A DNA stretch of 64,000 nucleotides from Blautia luti (GCF_033096465.1 NZ_AP028156.1:3490501-3554500), one strand, 5' to 3'; positions 43,679-54,100 are shown, counted from the first letter of the stretch. Numbers and translations are program-made. Notes: generated from the letters alone by a model not told the origin.

Positions 43679-45637
43679 TTAGCAGATTTCTGCTCCTGCA
43701 GGCATTTCTTTCTCAGGTACCATCAGGGAAAGATTTCCGTCTGCGTCTTCTGCGCAGAGGATCATTCCTTCGCTGAGTACTCCGGCAAGTTTAGCTGGTT
43801 TAAGATTTGTAACAACCATAACTTTCTTGCCTACCATTTCTTCTGTACTGTAGTGTGCTTTGATTCCGGATACGATCTGGCGTACCTGGCTGCCGATCTG
43901 TACCTGGGAGCAGAGAAGTTTCTTGGATTTCTTTACTTCTTCACATTTGATGATCTTTCCAACCTGGAACTGGAGTTTGCCAAAATCTTCAAACGTGATC
44001 TCTGGTTTTGCTTCGAGATCGATCACATCTTCATTCTCTTCTTTTGCAGGCTCTTCAGCCTTTGGTGGATGAAGTTCTGCTACTTTTGCCATTACTTCTT
44101 TGAGGTCAAGGCGGGCAAAAAGGATCTCAGGTTTCTCAGTTACTTTGTTTCCTGATGGATAGAGACCAAATGTCTTAAGATCTTCTAACTCTCTGTCCTG
44201 AGCATTTAACTGAGCAAGGATTCTCTCTGTTGTTTCCGGCATAAAGGATTTCAGCAGAGTTGCACCGATACAGATTCCCTCAACAAGGTTGTAGAGAACA
44301 GTTGCAAGTCGGTCTTTCTTCTCTTCGTCTTTTGCAAGTGCCCATGGCATTGTTTCATCGATGTATTTGTTGCAGCGTTTGAAGATTGTGAATACTTCTG
44401 TCATTGCGTCTGCTACACGAAGTTTATCCATTTTTTCGTTTACTTTTGCAGGTACGGAGAGGATGAAGTTCTTAAGATCATCATCTACTGGCTCTGTTAC
44501 ACCTTTGTTCTCTACAACGCCGCCAAAGTATTTGTTGGACATGGAGATTGTACGGTTTACGAGGTTTCCAAGGGTGTTTGCAAGCTCGGAGTTCAGACGC
44601 TCTACCATTAGTTCCCATGTGATGACACCGTCGTTCTCGAATGGCATTTCGTGAAGTACGAAGTAACGGACTGCATCTACACCGAAGAAGTCTACCAGTT
44701 CGTCTGCATAGATTACGTTTCCTTTGGATTTACTCATCTTTCCATCGCCCTGAAGAAGCCACGGATGTCCGAATACCTGTTTCGGAAGTGGCAGATCCAG
44801 TGACATCAGGAAGATCGGCCAGTAAATTGTATGGAAACGAATGATGTCTTTTCCGATCAGGTGCAGGTCTGCAGGCCAAAGTTTTTTGAACTGTTCTGTG
44901 CTTTCTCCGTCGCAGTCGTAGCCGATTCCTGTGATGTAGTTTGTGAGGGCGTCAAGCCATACATAGACTACATGTTTCGGGTCAAAGTCTACCGGGATTC
45001 CCCATTTGAAAGATGTTCTGGATACGCAGAGATCCTGAAGGCCCGGGAGAAGGAAGTTGTTCATCATTTCGTTCTTACGGGATTCCGGCTGGATGAAATC
45101 CGGGTGAGTGTTGATGTAATCGATGAGTTTGTCAGCGTATTTGCTCATTTTGAAGAAGTATGCTTCTTCTTTTGCAGGTACGCATGGGCGGCCGCAATCT
45201 GGGCATTTGCCGTCTACAAGCTGGGATTCTGTGAAGAAGGATTCACATGGTGTGCAGTACATTCCTTCATAGTGTCCTTTATAGATGTCGCCTTTTGCGT
45301 ACATTTTCTTGAAGATTTTCTTGACCTGTTTTTCGTGGTCTTCGTCTGTAGTTCTGATGAATTTGTCATAGGATGTGTTCATCAGATCCCAGATTCTTTT
45401 GATCTCACCGGATACGTTGTCTACGAATTCTTTTGGGGTGATACCGGCTTCTTCTGCTTTTAATTCGATCTTCTGACCATGTTCGTCGGTTCCGGTCTGG
45501 AAGAATACGTCATAGCCCTGCTGGCGTTTGTAGCGGGCGATGGCGTCGGCTAAGACTACTTCATAGGTGTTGCCGATGTGCGGTTTGCCGGATGTGTAGG
45601 CAATGGCGGTGGTGATGTAGTATTTTTGTTTTTCCAT
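43679..45637 (-). CDS. metG: Methionyl-tRNA synthetase
   Basis: 652 residues. Class I synthetase with HIGN at 20-23, a zinc knuckle (CTPCESFF ... CPDCGRPC), the KMSKS loop (GDGKMSKSKGN) and a C-terminal OB-fold tRNA-binding domain (FGKLQFQVGKIIKCEEVKKS) that dimerises the enzyme. An acidic linker joins the two parts. GGAGACC lies eight bases before ATG 45,637. Expression is controlled by the T-box leader upstream. Confidence 0.97.
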   Translation of the reverse strand: MEKQKYYITTAIAYTSGKPHIGNTYEVVLADAIARYKRQQGYDVFFQTGTDEHGQKIELKAEEAGITPKEFVDNVSGEIKRIWDLMNTSYDKFIRTTDEDHEKQVKKIFKKMYAKGDIYKGHYEGMYCTPCESFFTESQLVDGKCPDCGRPCVPAKEEAYFFKMSKYADKLIDYINTHPDFIQPESRKNEMMNNFLLPGLQDLCVSRTSFKWGIPVDFDPKHVVYVWLDALTNYITGIGYDCDGESTEQFKKLWPADLHLIGKDIIRFHTIYWPIFLMSLDLPLPKQVFGHPWLLQGDGKMSKSKGNVIYADELVDFFGVDAVRYFVLHEMPFENDGVITWELMVERLNSELANTLGNLVNRTISMSNKYFGGVVENKGVTEPVDDDLKNFILSVPAKVNEKMDKLRVADAMTEVFTIFKRCNKYIDETMPWALAKDEEKKDRLATVLYNLVEGICIGATLLKSFMPETTERILAQLNAQDRELEDLKTFGLYPSGNKVTEKPEILFARLDLKEVMAKVAELHPPKAEEPAKEENEDVIDLEAKPEITFEDFGKLQFQVGKIIKCEEVKKSKKLLCSQVQIGSQVRQIVSGIKAHYSTEEMVGKKVMVVTNLKPAKLAGVLSEGMILCAEDADGNLSLMVPEKEMPAGAEIC

Positions 45638-45667
45638 TAGTTTTGGTCTCCTTTTTTGAATGTGGAC

Positions 45668-45690
45668 GCCCGGGAAATAATTTCCCAGGC
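45668..45690 (-). other. Second hairpin in the metG leader
   Basis: On the minus strand GCCTGGGAAA pairs with TTTCCCGGGC (one G-U) around a 3-base loop, between the T-box attenuator and the metG ribosome site. No T-run. It may stabilise the read-through mRNA. Confidence 0.45.
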
Positions 45691-45780
45691 TGGTTTTTGA
45701 AATGATAACAACTATTCCTTATTTATAGAAGAAAAACATAAATTCTTCATGATGGGAAGGAACTGGTGTTGGGAGAAATA

Positions 45781-46060
45781 AAAAAACGTCTCCTCAGAAT
45801 ATCTGAGAAGACGAGTATTACCCGTGTTACCACTTCTGTTCATTTCCGGGCTCGCGCGGGGAAACCTTGGGAGGTACGTTGTGATACCTCTACGCTGTAA
45901 CAGGCGTGCCTGTCGCTGCCTAAAGCTGTTGACTCTCAGCAGTGCCTCTCGGAAGCCATCTTCGATCTGCTCCTTGCATATCCCTCTCAGCCTTGGAATC
46001 TGTTTATTGTGATCCGTGGGGATTTCTCTGTAATGCGGTCTGCAAATGTACTCTCTTCTT
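45781..46060 (-). promoter_or_regulatory. T-box leader controlling metG
   Basis: Minus-strand RNA starts its stem I near AGAGAGTACATTTG (46,056). It contains the T-box core AGAAGTGGTAACACGGG (around 45,838-45,820) and ends in a terminator, CGTCTTCTCAGA / CTGAGGAGACG plus TTTTTT (45,813-45,781). Uncharged tRNA-Met would pair with the T-box and favour the antiterminator. The AUG specifier is not resolved; candidates on the 3' side of stem I are near 45,957-45,959 and 45,977-45,979. Confidence 0.85.
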
Positions 46061-46281
46061 CAATGAGTTTGTATTATTTCGTGACAGCGGTTCGCTCTGT
46101 GATTGTGAAACGCTGCTAGTTATAGGAAATAGTTATTTCCTGTTATAGGGAAAATATAGCACATTTCGGTGGGTTTGTAAACCCACATTAAAATTGTCTG
46201 CTTTTATATTTCTGATGTCTTATCCAGAAGTTCACTCCTTTTAATGCTGCATCATTTTTTTGTTCTTTTCAAAATAATATC

Positions 46282-46333
46282 TTGACAATTTAAATCAAGT
46301 ATTGTATAGTAACAATATCAGTAATGATTATTG
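46282..46333 (+). promoter_or_regulatory. perR promoter with PerR box
   Basis: TTGACA (46,282), 17 bases, TATAGT (46,305). About nine bases past the -10 is CAGTAAT-G-ATTATTG (46,319-46,333), a 7-1-7 PerR-box-like dyad with one mismatch. CTTGA-N9-TCAAG overlaps the -35. The layout predicts self-repression by PerR. Confidence 0.75.
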
Positions 46334-46384
46334 TTATTAAATAAGCAATTAAAGTTACTGTAGTTCAGAGAAGGGAGGAATACC

Positions 46385-46816
46385 ATGGCGACACTGAAAT
46401 ACAGCCGTCAGAGAGAATCTATCAAAGAATTTCTGCGAAGCAGGACAGATCATCCCACAGCAGACGTGGTATATGAGAATATGAAACTTATCTATCCAAA
46501 TATCAGCCTCGGCACGGTATATCGCAACCTATCTCTGCTGGCTGATCTGGGAGAGATCAAGAAGCTTTCCTCTTTCGCCGGAGCGGATCACTTTGACGGT
46601 CGAACCGAGAGGCACTGCCATTTCATGTGTACCAGATGTGAGCGGATCATTGATCTGGAGAATGAGAAGATCCACCATATTATGGAACTTGCAGGTGAGA
46701 ACTTTGGCGGAAAGATTACAGATTACAGCGCAAGATTCTTCGGACTATGCGAAGACTGTTTAAAAGAAACAGTAAATGAGTCCGATACTTCCGAGAATAC
46801 TTCTGATGAAAATTAA
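46385..46816 (+). CDS. perR: Peroxide-sensing repressor PerR (Fur family)
   Basis: 143 residues. The winged helix contains HPTADVVYENM and PNISLGTVYRNLSLL. The five PerR regulatory-metal ligands are all in place (H23, D71, H77, H79, D90), and the zinc site has C82-x2-C85 and C122-x2-C125. Oxidation of a metal-bound His by H2O2 would release it from DNA. GGGAGGAA precedes the ATG. A reverse rubrerythrin with the same operator type lies directly downstream, supporting PerR over Fur or Zur. Confidence 0.9.
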   Translation: MATLKYSRQRESIKEFLRSRTDHPTADVVYENMKLIYPNISLGTVYRNLSLLADLGEIKKLSSFAGADHFDGRTERHCHFMCTRCERIIDLENEKIHHIMELAGENFGGKITDYSARFFGLCEDCLKETVNESDTSENTSDEN

Positions 46817-46917
46817 AGTTATTCTCTAAAATACCTACCATATTTAATGTCAAGATGAACACAATTTTTTATCTATACAATTAATGATAAAAGGTCGCAA
46901 AAAAGATAAAATAAAAC

Positions 46918-46976
46918 TTGACTTTTTCAATCAAGTATGGTAACCTAAGAACGTAGAAAATAGTAATGATTACTAT
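46918..46976 (+). promoter_or_regulatory. Rubrerythrin promoter with PerR box
   Basis: TTGACT (46,918), 17 bases, TAACCT (46,941), aligned base for base with the perR promoter (shared AATCAAGTAT). The perfect 17-bp dyad ATAGTAAT-G-ATTACTAT (46,960-46,976) lies downstream, and CTTGA-N9-TCAAG again overlaps the -35. Confidence 0.75.
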
Positions 46977-47102
46977 TATCAAAAATTACTTTTTCTACCG
47001 CACATGCGGAAAGCACCAAAGAACCAAACGATGCCGAAAACAAACAGATTTTTATCCGGCATCCAATTAATAAATTCATTAAAAGAAAAGGAGATTTTAA
47101 TT

Positions 47103-47648
47103 ATGACAAAATGGGTATGTAGTGTATGTGGTTATGTTTATGAAGGCGAGAACGCTCCGGAAGTCTGTCCAGTATGTAAAGCACCAGCAGACAAATTCAT
47201 CAAACAGGGCGAAGAAATGACATGGGCAGCTGAGCACGTTGTAGGTGTTGCTCAGGGCGTCAGCGAAGACATCATCGAAGATTTAAGAGCAAACTTCCAG
47301 GGTGAATGCTCTGAGGTTGGTATGTACCTTGCAATGGCCAGAGTAGCTCACAGAGAAGGATATCCGGAAGTTGGTTTATACTATGAGAAAGCTGCTTACG
47401 AAGAAGCAGAACACGCTGCTAAATTCGCTGAATTATTAGGTGAAGTTGTAACAGACAGCACAAAGAAGAACCTTCAGATGCGTGTAGAGGCTGAGAACGG
47501 TGCTACAGCTGGTAAAGTTGACCTTGCTAAACGTGCAAAAGCAGCTAACCTTGACGCTATCCATGACACAGTGCATGAAATGGCTCGCGATGAAGCTAGA
47601 CACGGAAAAGCATTCGCAGGTCTGCTTAAGAGATACTTCGGAGAATAA
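47103..47648 (+). CDS. Reverse rubrerythrin (NADH peroxidase-type)
   Basis: 181 residues. An N-terminal rubredoxin domain (C6-x2-C9, C22-x2-C25) is followed by a ferritin-like four-helix diiron domain ([50 protein letters not shown]). This order is opposite to classical rubrerythrin, as in clostridial reverse rubrerythrins, which reduce H2O2 and O2 with electrons from NADH via a reductase. AAAAGGAGA precedes ATG 47,103. The PerR box upstream predicts induction by peroxide or oxygen. Confidence 0.93.
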   Translation: MTKWVCSVCGYVYEGENAPEVCPVCKAPADKFIKQGEEMTWAAEHVVGVAQGVSEDIIEDLRANFQGECSEVGMYLAMARVAHREGYPEVGLYYEKAAYEEAEHAAKFAELLGEVVTDSTKKNLQMRVEAENGATAGKVDLAKRAKAANLDAIHDTVHEMARDEARHGKAFAGLLKRYFGE

Positions 47649-47685
47649 TTTCTAACACAACCTCGCATAAAATAAGTCTTTTTAC

Positions 47686-47718
47686 AAGAGGGAATCACTT
47701 TCGTGATTCCCTCTTTTT
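47686..47718 (+). terminator. Terminator of the rubrerythrin gene
   Basis: AAGAGGGAATCAC-TTTC-GTGATTCCCTCTT, a perfect stem followed by TTT, 38 bases after the stop. Confidence 0.88.
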
Positions 47719-47760
47719 GATGCTGTTTTCCAAAGGCTGTTGCAATCTTGAATTTTTTTA

Positions 47761-49176
47761 CTAACCTACCATCCTTTTGGAAACTCCGTAAAAAGAATCT
47801 TTCTGATTGTCATCTAACTTGATATATCCTCTCTGTCCATTGTATTTAAAAATCATATAGTTATTATTGTCTTTTGAACAAAATCCCTCTAAAGTAGCAA
47901 CAGCACCTTTTTTTAGAGTAAAGTTATTTTTCCCACTTGGAGAACTATAAAAAACAAGATTTTTCATTGCTACAAATTTATTATCATAAAAATAATTTTG
48001 GTAACCATCCTGATAATACTCTGAGGTTAATTTACTCTTGTCTTTGTAATATAAAGAAGTTGCAACGGCTGTATCAGACGCTCTTTTAAATACACCATTT
48101 GAATATACATAAGTATATTCCACATTAACTGCGCCTATAAGATATGGTTGAATTAAGTATTTTATTTTGATCGTATTATTTCCATTAAATGCTATATCAT
48201 CAAGTATGGTGTAAGCATGTGAAAAACCACCCAATTTTTCATTTAATACTGTTTGAAATTTATTAGTTGCCTTATTATATTGAATAAAGAAATCGTCTTC
48301 GGAATATGAATAACCACTTTGAACTCGTATTATCTGAATATTATTTTTTAATGCTATATAGGATATACAAACATTATCACTCGATAATGCAAACTTCTGT
48401 GCATTTTTCCCATTTACAGATATTGATAACGTGCCATTAAATTTATTATCAGACCATCCAGTTCCTGTGGCTTGGATATCAAGCTGATCTGCATTTCCGT
48501 CTCCTGTCAGATCAATTTTGGTATGTAATTCATGATTTCCATAGACAACATTTATCATACCTAAATTCAGCTTTACTCCAATAATAGCTGTATGAATTGT
48601 AGTGTTATTAGATGGTGTATTCGTTGTTCCTACCGTAATTTTACAAGTTGCTTTCTTCCCACTTCCATCTTTCACTTTCACTGTAATTGTGGCAGTTCCA
48701 TTTCCAACAGCTTTCACAACACCTTTTGAAGATACTGTTGCTACTTTTTTATTGCTTGAACTCCAAGTTACCGCTTTATTGTTAGCACTGCTTGGAGAAA
48801 TTGTTGCTTTTAAAGTAAGAGATTTCCCCTTTTTAAGTGTAGCTGATGTTTTATTCAGCTTTATGCTTTTTACTGGCTGCTTAACTGTCACTTTACAAAT
48901 AAATTTTTTCTTTCCATATTTGGCTGTAATTACCGTATTTCCCTTCTTTTTGGCTTTTACAACTCCTTTAGAAGAAACCGTTGCTACACTCTTTTGACTG
49001 CTTGTCCAGGTGATCTTCCCTTTGATTCCCGATACCTTTAATGTGTAAGTTTTGCCAACATTGAGCGAAACACTCTTTTTATTCAGCTTTGCAGCACTTA
49101 CGGAAACAGGCATTACCATTACACTAAGCATCAGACATACCAATAACAGTATTGATACTTTTTTGAACCTCTTCAT
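47761..49176 (-). CDS. Secreted protein with two bacterial Ig-like (BIG2) domains
   Basis: 471 residues. Signal peptide (about 1-28, SVSAA), then two BIG2 domains (KVSGIKGKITWTSSQKSVAT and AVTWSSSNKKVATVSSKG), a Thr/Asn linker near 185, and a unique C-terminal half. That half includes TKIDLTGDGNADQLDIQ, a calcium-binding-like DxTGDGxxD loop, and ends in a short SH3-like segment (VATLEGFCSKDNNNYMIFKY). It should be a surface or secreted binding protein; the ligand is unknown. AGGAGG precedes the ATG. Confidence 0.8.
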   Translation of the reverse strand: MKRFKKVSILLLVCLMLSVMVMPVSVSAAKLNKKSVSLNVGKTYTLKVSGIKGKITWTSSQKSVATVSSKGVVKAKKKGNTVITAKYGKKKFICKVTVKQPVKSIKLNKTSATLKKGKSLTLKATISPSSANNKAVTWSSSNKKVATVSSKGVVKAVGNGTATITVKVKDGSGKKATCKITVGTTNTPSNNTTIHTAIIGVKLNLGMINVVYGNHELHTKIDLTGDGNADQLDIQATGTGWSDNKFNGTLSISVNGKNAQKFALSSDNVCISYIALKNNIQIIRVQSGYSYSEDDFFIQYNKATNKFQTVLNEKLGGFSHAYTILDDIAFNGNNTIKIKYLIQPYLIGAVNVEYTYVYSNGVFKRASDTAVATSLYYKDKSKLTSEYYQDGYQNYFYDNKFVAMKNLVFYSSPSGKNNFTLKKGAVATLEGFCSKDNNNYMIFKYNGQRGYIKLDDNQKDSFYGVSKRMVG

Positions 49177-49323
49177 ACTCTTTTTCCTCCTGAATCCTTT
49201 TTCTTTAACAGTATCACAATTTTTTCTTTCTTACAATCTTCACTGTATTGCGTCTCCCACAATTTACAAAAAAGGACAGCCGCCCGGCAAAGATCCTGCC
49301 GGTGCGGCTGCCGCATTTATACA

Positions 49324-49980
49324 TTATAAAGAACCATAGAGACTTACTGCATAAGAATAATTCTTTCTGGTATCTTTGTAAATAATCTGCAGATAGTGCT
49401 GGCTGTCTAAAGTGATGCTACTTCCATTCTTAATCTTTTTCTGTACTCCTGTTCCATATTCACTGTAATATATTGCTTCTATCTTATAACCTTTCTTCGC
49501 AGTAATATTTATTTTTCCCTTTTTAGGAGAGCTGGAAGAAACTGTGACCGTATTTTTCTTATCAAGCTGTTTCTTATAATCCTTTTTTCCAACTACACAT
49601 TTATTCAGCGGATTCGTATAATTGTAAACGGAAATCTTGGATTTAAAAGAATATTTTTTTCCATTTTTTCTCTTTACAGTAAATGATACTGTAGTAGTAC
49701 CTTGTTTTTTAGCTTTTATAGTAATCGTATAGTCATCAATGAACTTCTCTTTTTTCACTGTCGCTACATTGGTATTACTGCATTTCAAATTCAGGATCTT
49801 ATCAGATTTCACTGAATTCATGATTCCATACCCTATTTGATTTCCCTTCAACATCGTTATGGACTTCGCAAATTTAAGAGTACCGGCTGCCTGTGCTGTG
49901 ACTGGTGCTGCTGCAAAATCCGCTACAATAAATGTAAACGCCAGGAATAATGCAATGACCAGATTTTTGATTTTTTTCAT
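49324..49980 (-). CDS. Small secreted Ig-like domain protein
   Basis: 218 residues. A signal peptide (ending VTAQAA, about 1-32) precedes one Ig-like region (ILNLKCSNTNVATVKKEKFI, KKQGTTTVSFTVKRKNGKK). A basic C-terminal beta region (KINITAKKGYKIEAIYYSEY) follows. GGAGGAACAG precedes the ATG. It lies in a row of minus-strand Ig-like genes and has no recognisable catalytic motif. Confidence 0.75.
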   Translation of the reverse strand: MKKIKNLVIALFLAFTFIVADFAAAPVTAQAAGTLKFAKSITMLKGNQIGYGIMNSVKSDKILNLKCSNTNVATVKKEKFIDDYTITIKAKKQGTTTVSFTVKRKNGKKYSFKSKISVYNYTNPLNKCVVGKKDYKKQLDKKNTVTVSSSSPKKGKINITAKKGYKIEAIYYSEYGTGVQKKIKNGSSITLDSQHYLQIIYKDTRKNYSYAVSLYGSL

Positions 49981-50027
49981 ATCTGTTCCTCCTTAGATAT
50001 ATGATATTGTTGTATTCTTATAACTGC

Positions 50028-50606
50028 TTATTTTACAGTTATTTTGCAGGTTATTTTCTTTGAGCCGCTTCGAATAGTGATTGTCGCAGTTCCCTTACGC
50101 AGTCCTTTTACCACACCTTTAGATGTTACGGTAACTATCTTTTTATCAGATGAACTATAGGTAATTTTTTCCTGACTGGTTACCGGAGCGACTGTAATTG
50201 ATGATGCCAGTTTCGTATAGGTGGTTCCTTTGGCAAGTGTCAGTTTTTTGACTGTAGAAGTAATCTTTGTAGTTTTCACTGTACTCTTCTTCACAGCCAC
50301 TTTGAAAGATACCGTTTTCTTACTTGCAAGGGTAACAGTAACAGAAGCATTTCCTGTTTTCTTACCTGCTGTCAGCTTAAAGGTCCCATCTTTCTTTACA
50401 GCTGATACTTTTACAACTCCTGTATCGCTGGACGTAACCTTTTTAACATAATCTCCTTTGGCTAATCCTGATGCTTTGAATGCGGTTGTGGACTGTCCTG
50501 TTTTCAGTTTCAGAGAGGACGCTGTCAGTGAAATAGTCGGTTTCAGTTTGGCTGTTGTCTTCTGCTTTTTGATCACAGCACCACATACCTTACAGTGACT
50601 ACCTCT
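50028..50606 (-). pseudogene. Truncated C-terminal end of a larger Ig-like repeat protein
   Basis: The frame is open from a TGA at 50,609-50,607 and reads GSHCKVCGAVIKKQKTTAKL, then two Ig-like domains (SLKLKTGQSTTAFKASGLAK; YSSSDKKIVTVTSKG). It could start at GTG 50,576, but there is no ribosome site and no signal peptide. The leading CKVCGA looks like the last of the small Cys-pair repeats that precede such Ig modules in larger clostridial secreted proteins. The best reading is a 5'-deleted gene left by a rearrangement; the argG remnant lies just beyond. Confidence 0.6.
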
Positions 50607-50705
50607 TCATATAATTTCCCCTTTTTCCTTTTCTATAGTTTTCATAAAAGCTTATAAATTATCATACAACAATGCCAGTTTAAAATCAATTAACTGACAG
50701 CATAG

Positions 50706-50921
50706 TGTCCCCGCTTATTCCATAACCGGAAACTGTACAAAGGCAACATCATCAAAGCCGGTACAACTTCTCCATACAGCCTGTACAATGAATCTCTTGC
50801 ATCCTTCACAACAGGTGACCTCTATGACCACCACGATGCAGACGGATTCATCACACTGTTCGGACTTCCACTGAAAGTTCGCGCTATGATGTTAAAAGAA
50901 GTTGAACAGAACAAAAAATAA
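50706..50921 (+). pseudogene. argG: 3' remnant of argG (argininosuccinate synthase)
   Basis: Only the last ~62 codons remain: [20 protein letters not shown], then [20 protein letters not shown] and [14 protein letters not shown] before the stop at 50,919. These are the C-terminal helix and tail of argininosuccinate synthase. Upstream the frame ends at a TAG (50,703), with no similarity. The terminator downstream is kept. An internal piece of the arginine pathway has therefore been lost or moved here. Confidence 0.75.
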
Positions 50922-50936
50922 TCCCTGAAATAAAAA

Positions 50937-50978
50937 AATCCTGCTGAATCCATTTCAAGATTCGGCAGGATTTTTTAT
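50937..50978 (+). terminator. Terminator retained after the argG remnant
   Basis: AATCCTGCTGAATC pairs with GATTCGGCAGGATT (one G-U), 8-base loop, followed by TTTT. It begins 16 bases after the stop. The next 180 bases hold no recognisable gene or site. Confidence 0.85.
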
Positions 50979-51161
50979 TGTACGGTAAATCATGACCACA
51001 CCTTTATTTTTATTCAGCCATTCCCTGACCCTCTCCTCGCTCTCATGAAGAACCCGGGCTCTCCTGACAGGTTTTCGCAGGATTCCTGAAATGTGATCAG
51101 ATTACTGATTTTTATGTGCTGTATTACTGTTCACTCTGTGTTCAATCGTATGTTTCTGTAA

Positions 51162-54100
51162 TTACTTTTTAATTTTTACAGACTTCACATTACTCCAGGA
51201 AGAATACAGTGTTTTTCCTCCTTTTTTCGTATAGGCCCTGACTCTGACATAATAGGTTTTATTCTTTGTCAGAGAAGTAAGCGTAGCTTTTACAGTTGAA
51301 TTCTTTTTGATGGTCTTTGTTTTCAGGCCGGTCTTAAAATTACTGCCTGTTGCGTACTGAACCTGGTAACCTTGTGCACTGCTGTTTCGTTTCCACTGGG
51401 CGGAGAGCTTTCTGCCGCTTACGTTAGTGGCCTTGCTCAAGGATACCTTGGATGGAGTTACAGAAACTGTGACCTTCTTTGAACCGGATTTATAATTCCT
51501 GCTGGATGCCGCCTTTATGGTAATGGTAGCTGCTCCCGCAAATTTCGCTGCGATTGTCACCTTTCCATTCTTGTCAACGGTAACGCTCTTATTATCCGAC
51601 TTATATGTGAGGTTCGCCTTATACAGGTCTTTTGCCTTCAAGGAGAAGGTCTGTTTCTTCGTGCTCTGGGTTTTCTTTACACTGGAAGCTGTAATCTTAT
51701 TCGTTCCCGGAACAATCTTAAAGGTTGCGGTCAGCGTTCCCTGGTACCGTCCTTTTATTCCAGTTACAGTCACTGTTGCTGTTCCCACATTTACATTATT
51801 CTTCCAAGTAACCTTATAATCAAGCCCTTCATCAAGGAACTGGTCTCCAAAATCACCATGATAGGATTTATCTTTCACATAAACCTTCATTTTCTGTGCC
51901 GCTCCGGTATATGGCATTGTAGTATATCGCAGGCTCAGTTCCCCATAACTCTTCAGATCCGCTCCATATATATCTCTGCTTTCTGGATCCCAGGCAGACC
52001 AGGTTATCCAGGTTCCACCATAACTTTGAAGTTTATCCTTGGTCCAGGTCGGATTGTTTTTCGGATAATACGCCGTTAATGCCCTGCCTCGGAACATATT
52101 CTCTGACATTTCTGGGGCATCCCCATAAAAATACAAGCTATATATCTGTGTTCCTTCCAGAACATCATCTTCAATCTTTTTGATCGTTTCTGCAATATCA
52201 GCGGATGTACTATCCCAGTTTTTAAATGTATCTTTCGTAATAACTGTCTTATCTCCGGATGGAGCTGGGGTTGTCGTTGGCTTCGGCGTCGCTGTTGGTT
52301 TTGCGGTCGGCTTCGGGGTTGCTGTCGGTTTCGCAGTCGGCTTCGGCGTTGCTGTCGGTTTCGCAGTCGGCTTCGGCGTTGCCGTTGGTTTTGCGGTTGG
52401 CTTTGGCGTTGCTGTCGGCTTCGGGGTTGGTTTCGGCGTCGCCGTCGGTTTCGGCGTTGGCGTTGCCGCATTTTTCTTCCAGACTGCTGTAAATGTTCTG
52501 TCTCGATATGCGCCTTCCAGCAGTTTCGTATCTGTTACCTCACTGCCATCTTCATCTTCCCATCCCTGGAATGTATATCCCTTCCTTGTCGGCGCCAGAA
52601 GCGGATAGGATTCTGTCTCACCTGCCACATAACTGGTATGGTTTCCTGAATTGTTCTGACCGCCACCCAAATCATAATTAATCTTGTAAGTTCCTCCAGT
52701 GTAGAAAATAATTCTGGACTGATCTAACTCACTTTCTTCCGCTGCATCAGAGCCTTCCCAGTTCCATTTAAAACTTGTTGCACTGGAACCGCGGACCATG
52801 GCAAATTTCACAGTACTTAAACTTCCGATTCCCATATACCGCACATTTTTAAATTCCTCAAAATATTGGGAATAGCTTCCATAACTTTCAGGCACTTTCG
52901 TCCATTGATAATTTCCTGTAATATTATCCGGAATAATGACCTTGTCCAGTTTACTTCCATAAAATGCGAATTCACTGATGGATGTCGTATCTGTAGGCAG
53001 TGTATAAGTTCCTCCCGGATTCTTTGCCGGTGGATAGAAGATCAGCTGTCTGGTCGGAAATCTCTGATAGGAATCTTCTGTAGGATCCCATTTCCAGTAC
53101 AGAATACCATCTACAGAATAATAACCGCAATTTTCCTTCACTACATTAATCTGTTTTAAACGTTGTGCTTTGCAGAATGCCGCTGTATCCAGACTGAAAG
53201 ATGCCTTCATATTTGACAAATCCAGATTGACGGTTTCTACCTGCGAGTTTCCAAAAGTGCAGGCACTTACCCGATTCCCACTCGGTATTCTTACTCTTAC
53301 TGTAGAAAGAGGGAACTTCGGGCAATTTCTTAATTCGTCTGTCCAGACTGTCTGCAAATTGGCTTTTGTATTTAAAGTAGTAAGCTCCGGACACTCCTCC
53401 AGACTTAAAGATTCAAACGCACACTCTGTATTAATTTCCGTAAGTTTCGGACAATCACTCGCTATTACACGACTGAAACTACCCGTAGTATAAACAATTT
53501 TAACGTTATCATCATACCATATATTTAGCCTGTCAGCATTTCCATTAAATACTACCGTTTCAACCTGAGTAAAAGAACCAGGAATTGTCAATTCTGTCTT
53601 TTCCACCTTCTTCCAAAGCTCATAATCAAACTCTTCATATACATCATTTCCATATATTACTAAAGAAGTAACTGTTTCACCCAGGCCATGATAAAGTGAA
53701 CCATACTTGTTCCAGGAAGCACTGTTATACATTTTCACCGATTTCAGCTTAGGCTGTTTCTCCTTATCTTCATAATAATCATCAAACAACCAGCCGGTAT
53801 CTGAAAAATCCGCTCTGAATTCCGAATTATTCGGCAACGTCAGGTCTTCCAGATTTCTGAATGCCCCAAATATACCATAGTAATTACACTTACTGCCCCT
53901 TACAACTTTCGTAACCGAATCCGGAATCTCGATAGCCCTTATGGTCTGAGGATCGAAGATCCAGAATCTGTTAGAATAATCCGTGGAACTTCCAATATAC
54001 GGACCAATGGCTGTTACCTTTTTCCCATTGATAGTACCGGGAATCCTCAGCAGATACACATCAATGTTTCCACCCGGTTTTCCCCATCCGGTAACAGTCA

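Noticed and set aside
44831..45463. Plus-strand ORF (210 codons) opposite metG
   Set aside because: Antisense shadow; Phe/Val/Cys-rich, without start signals.
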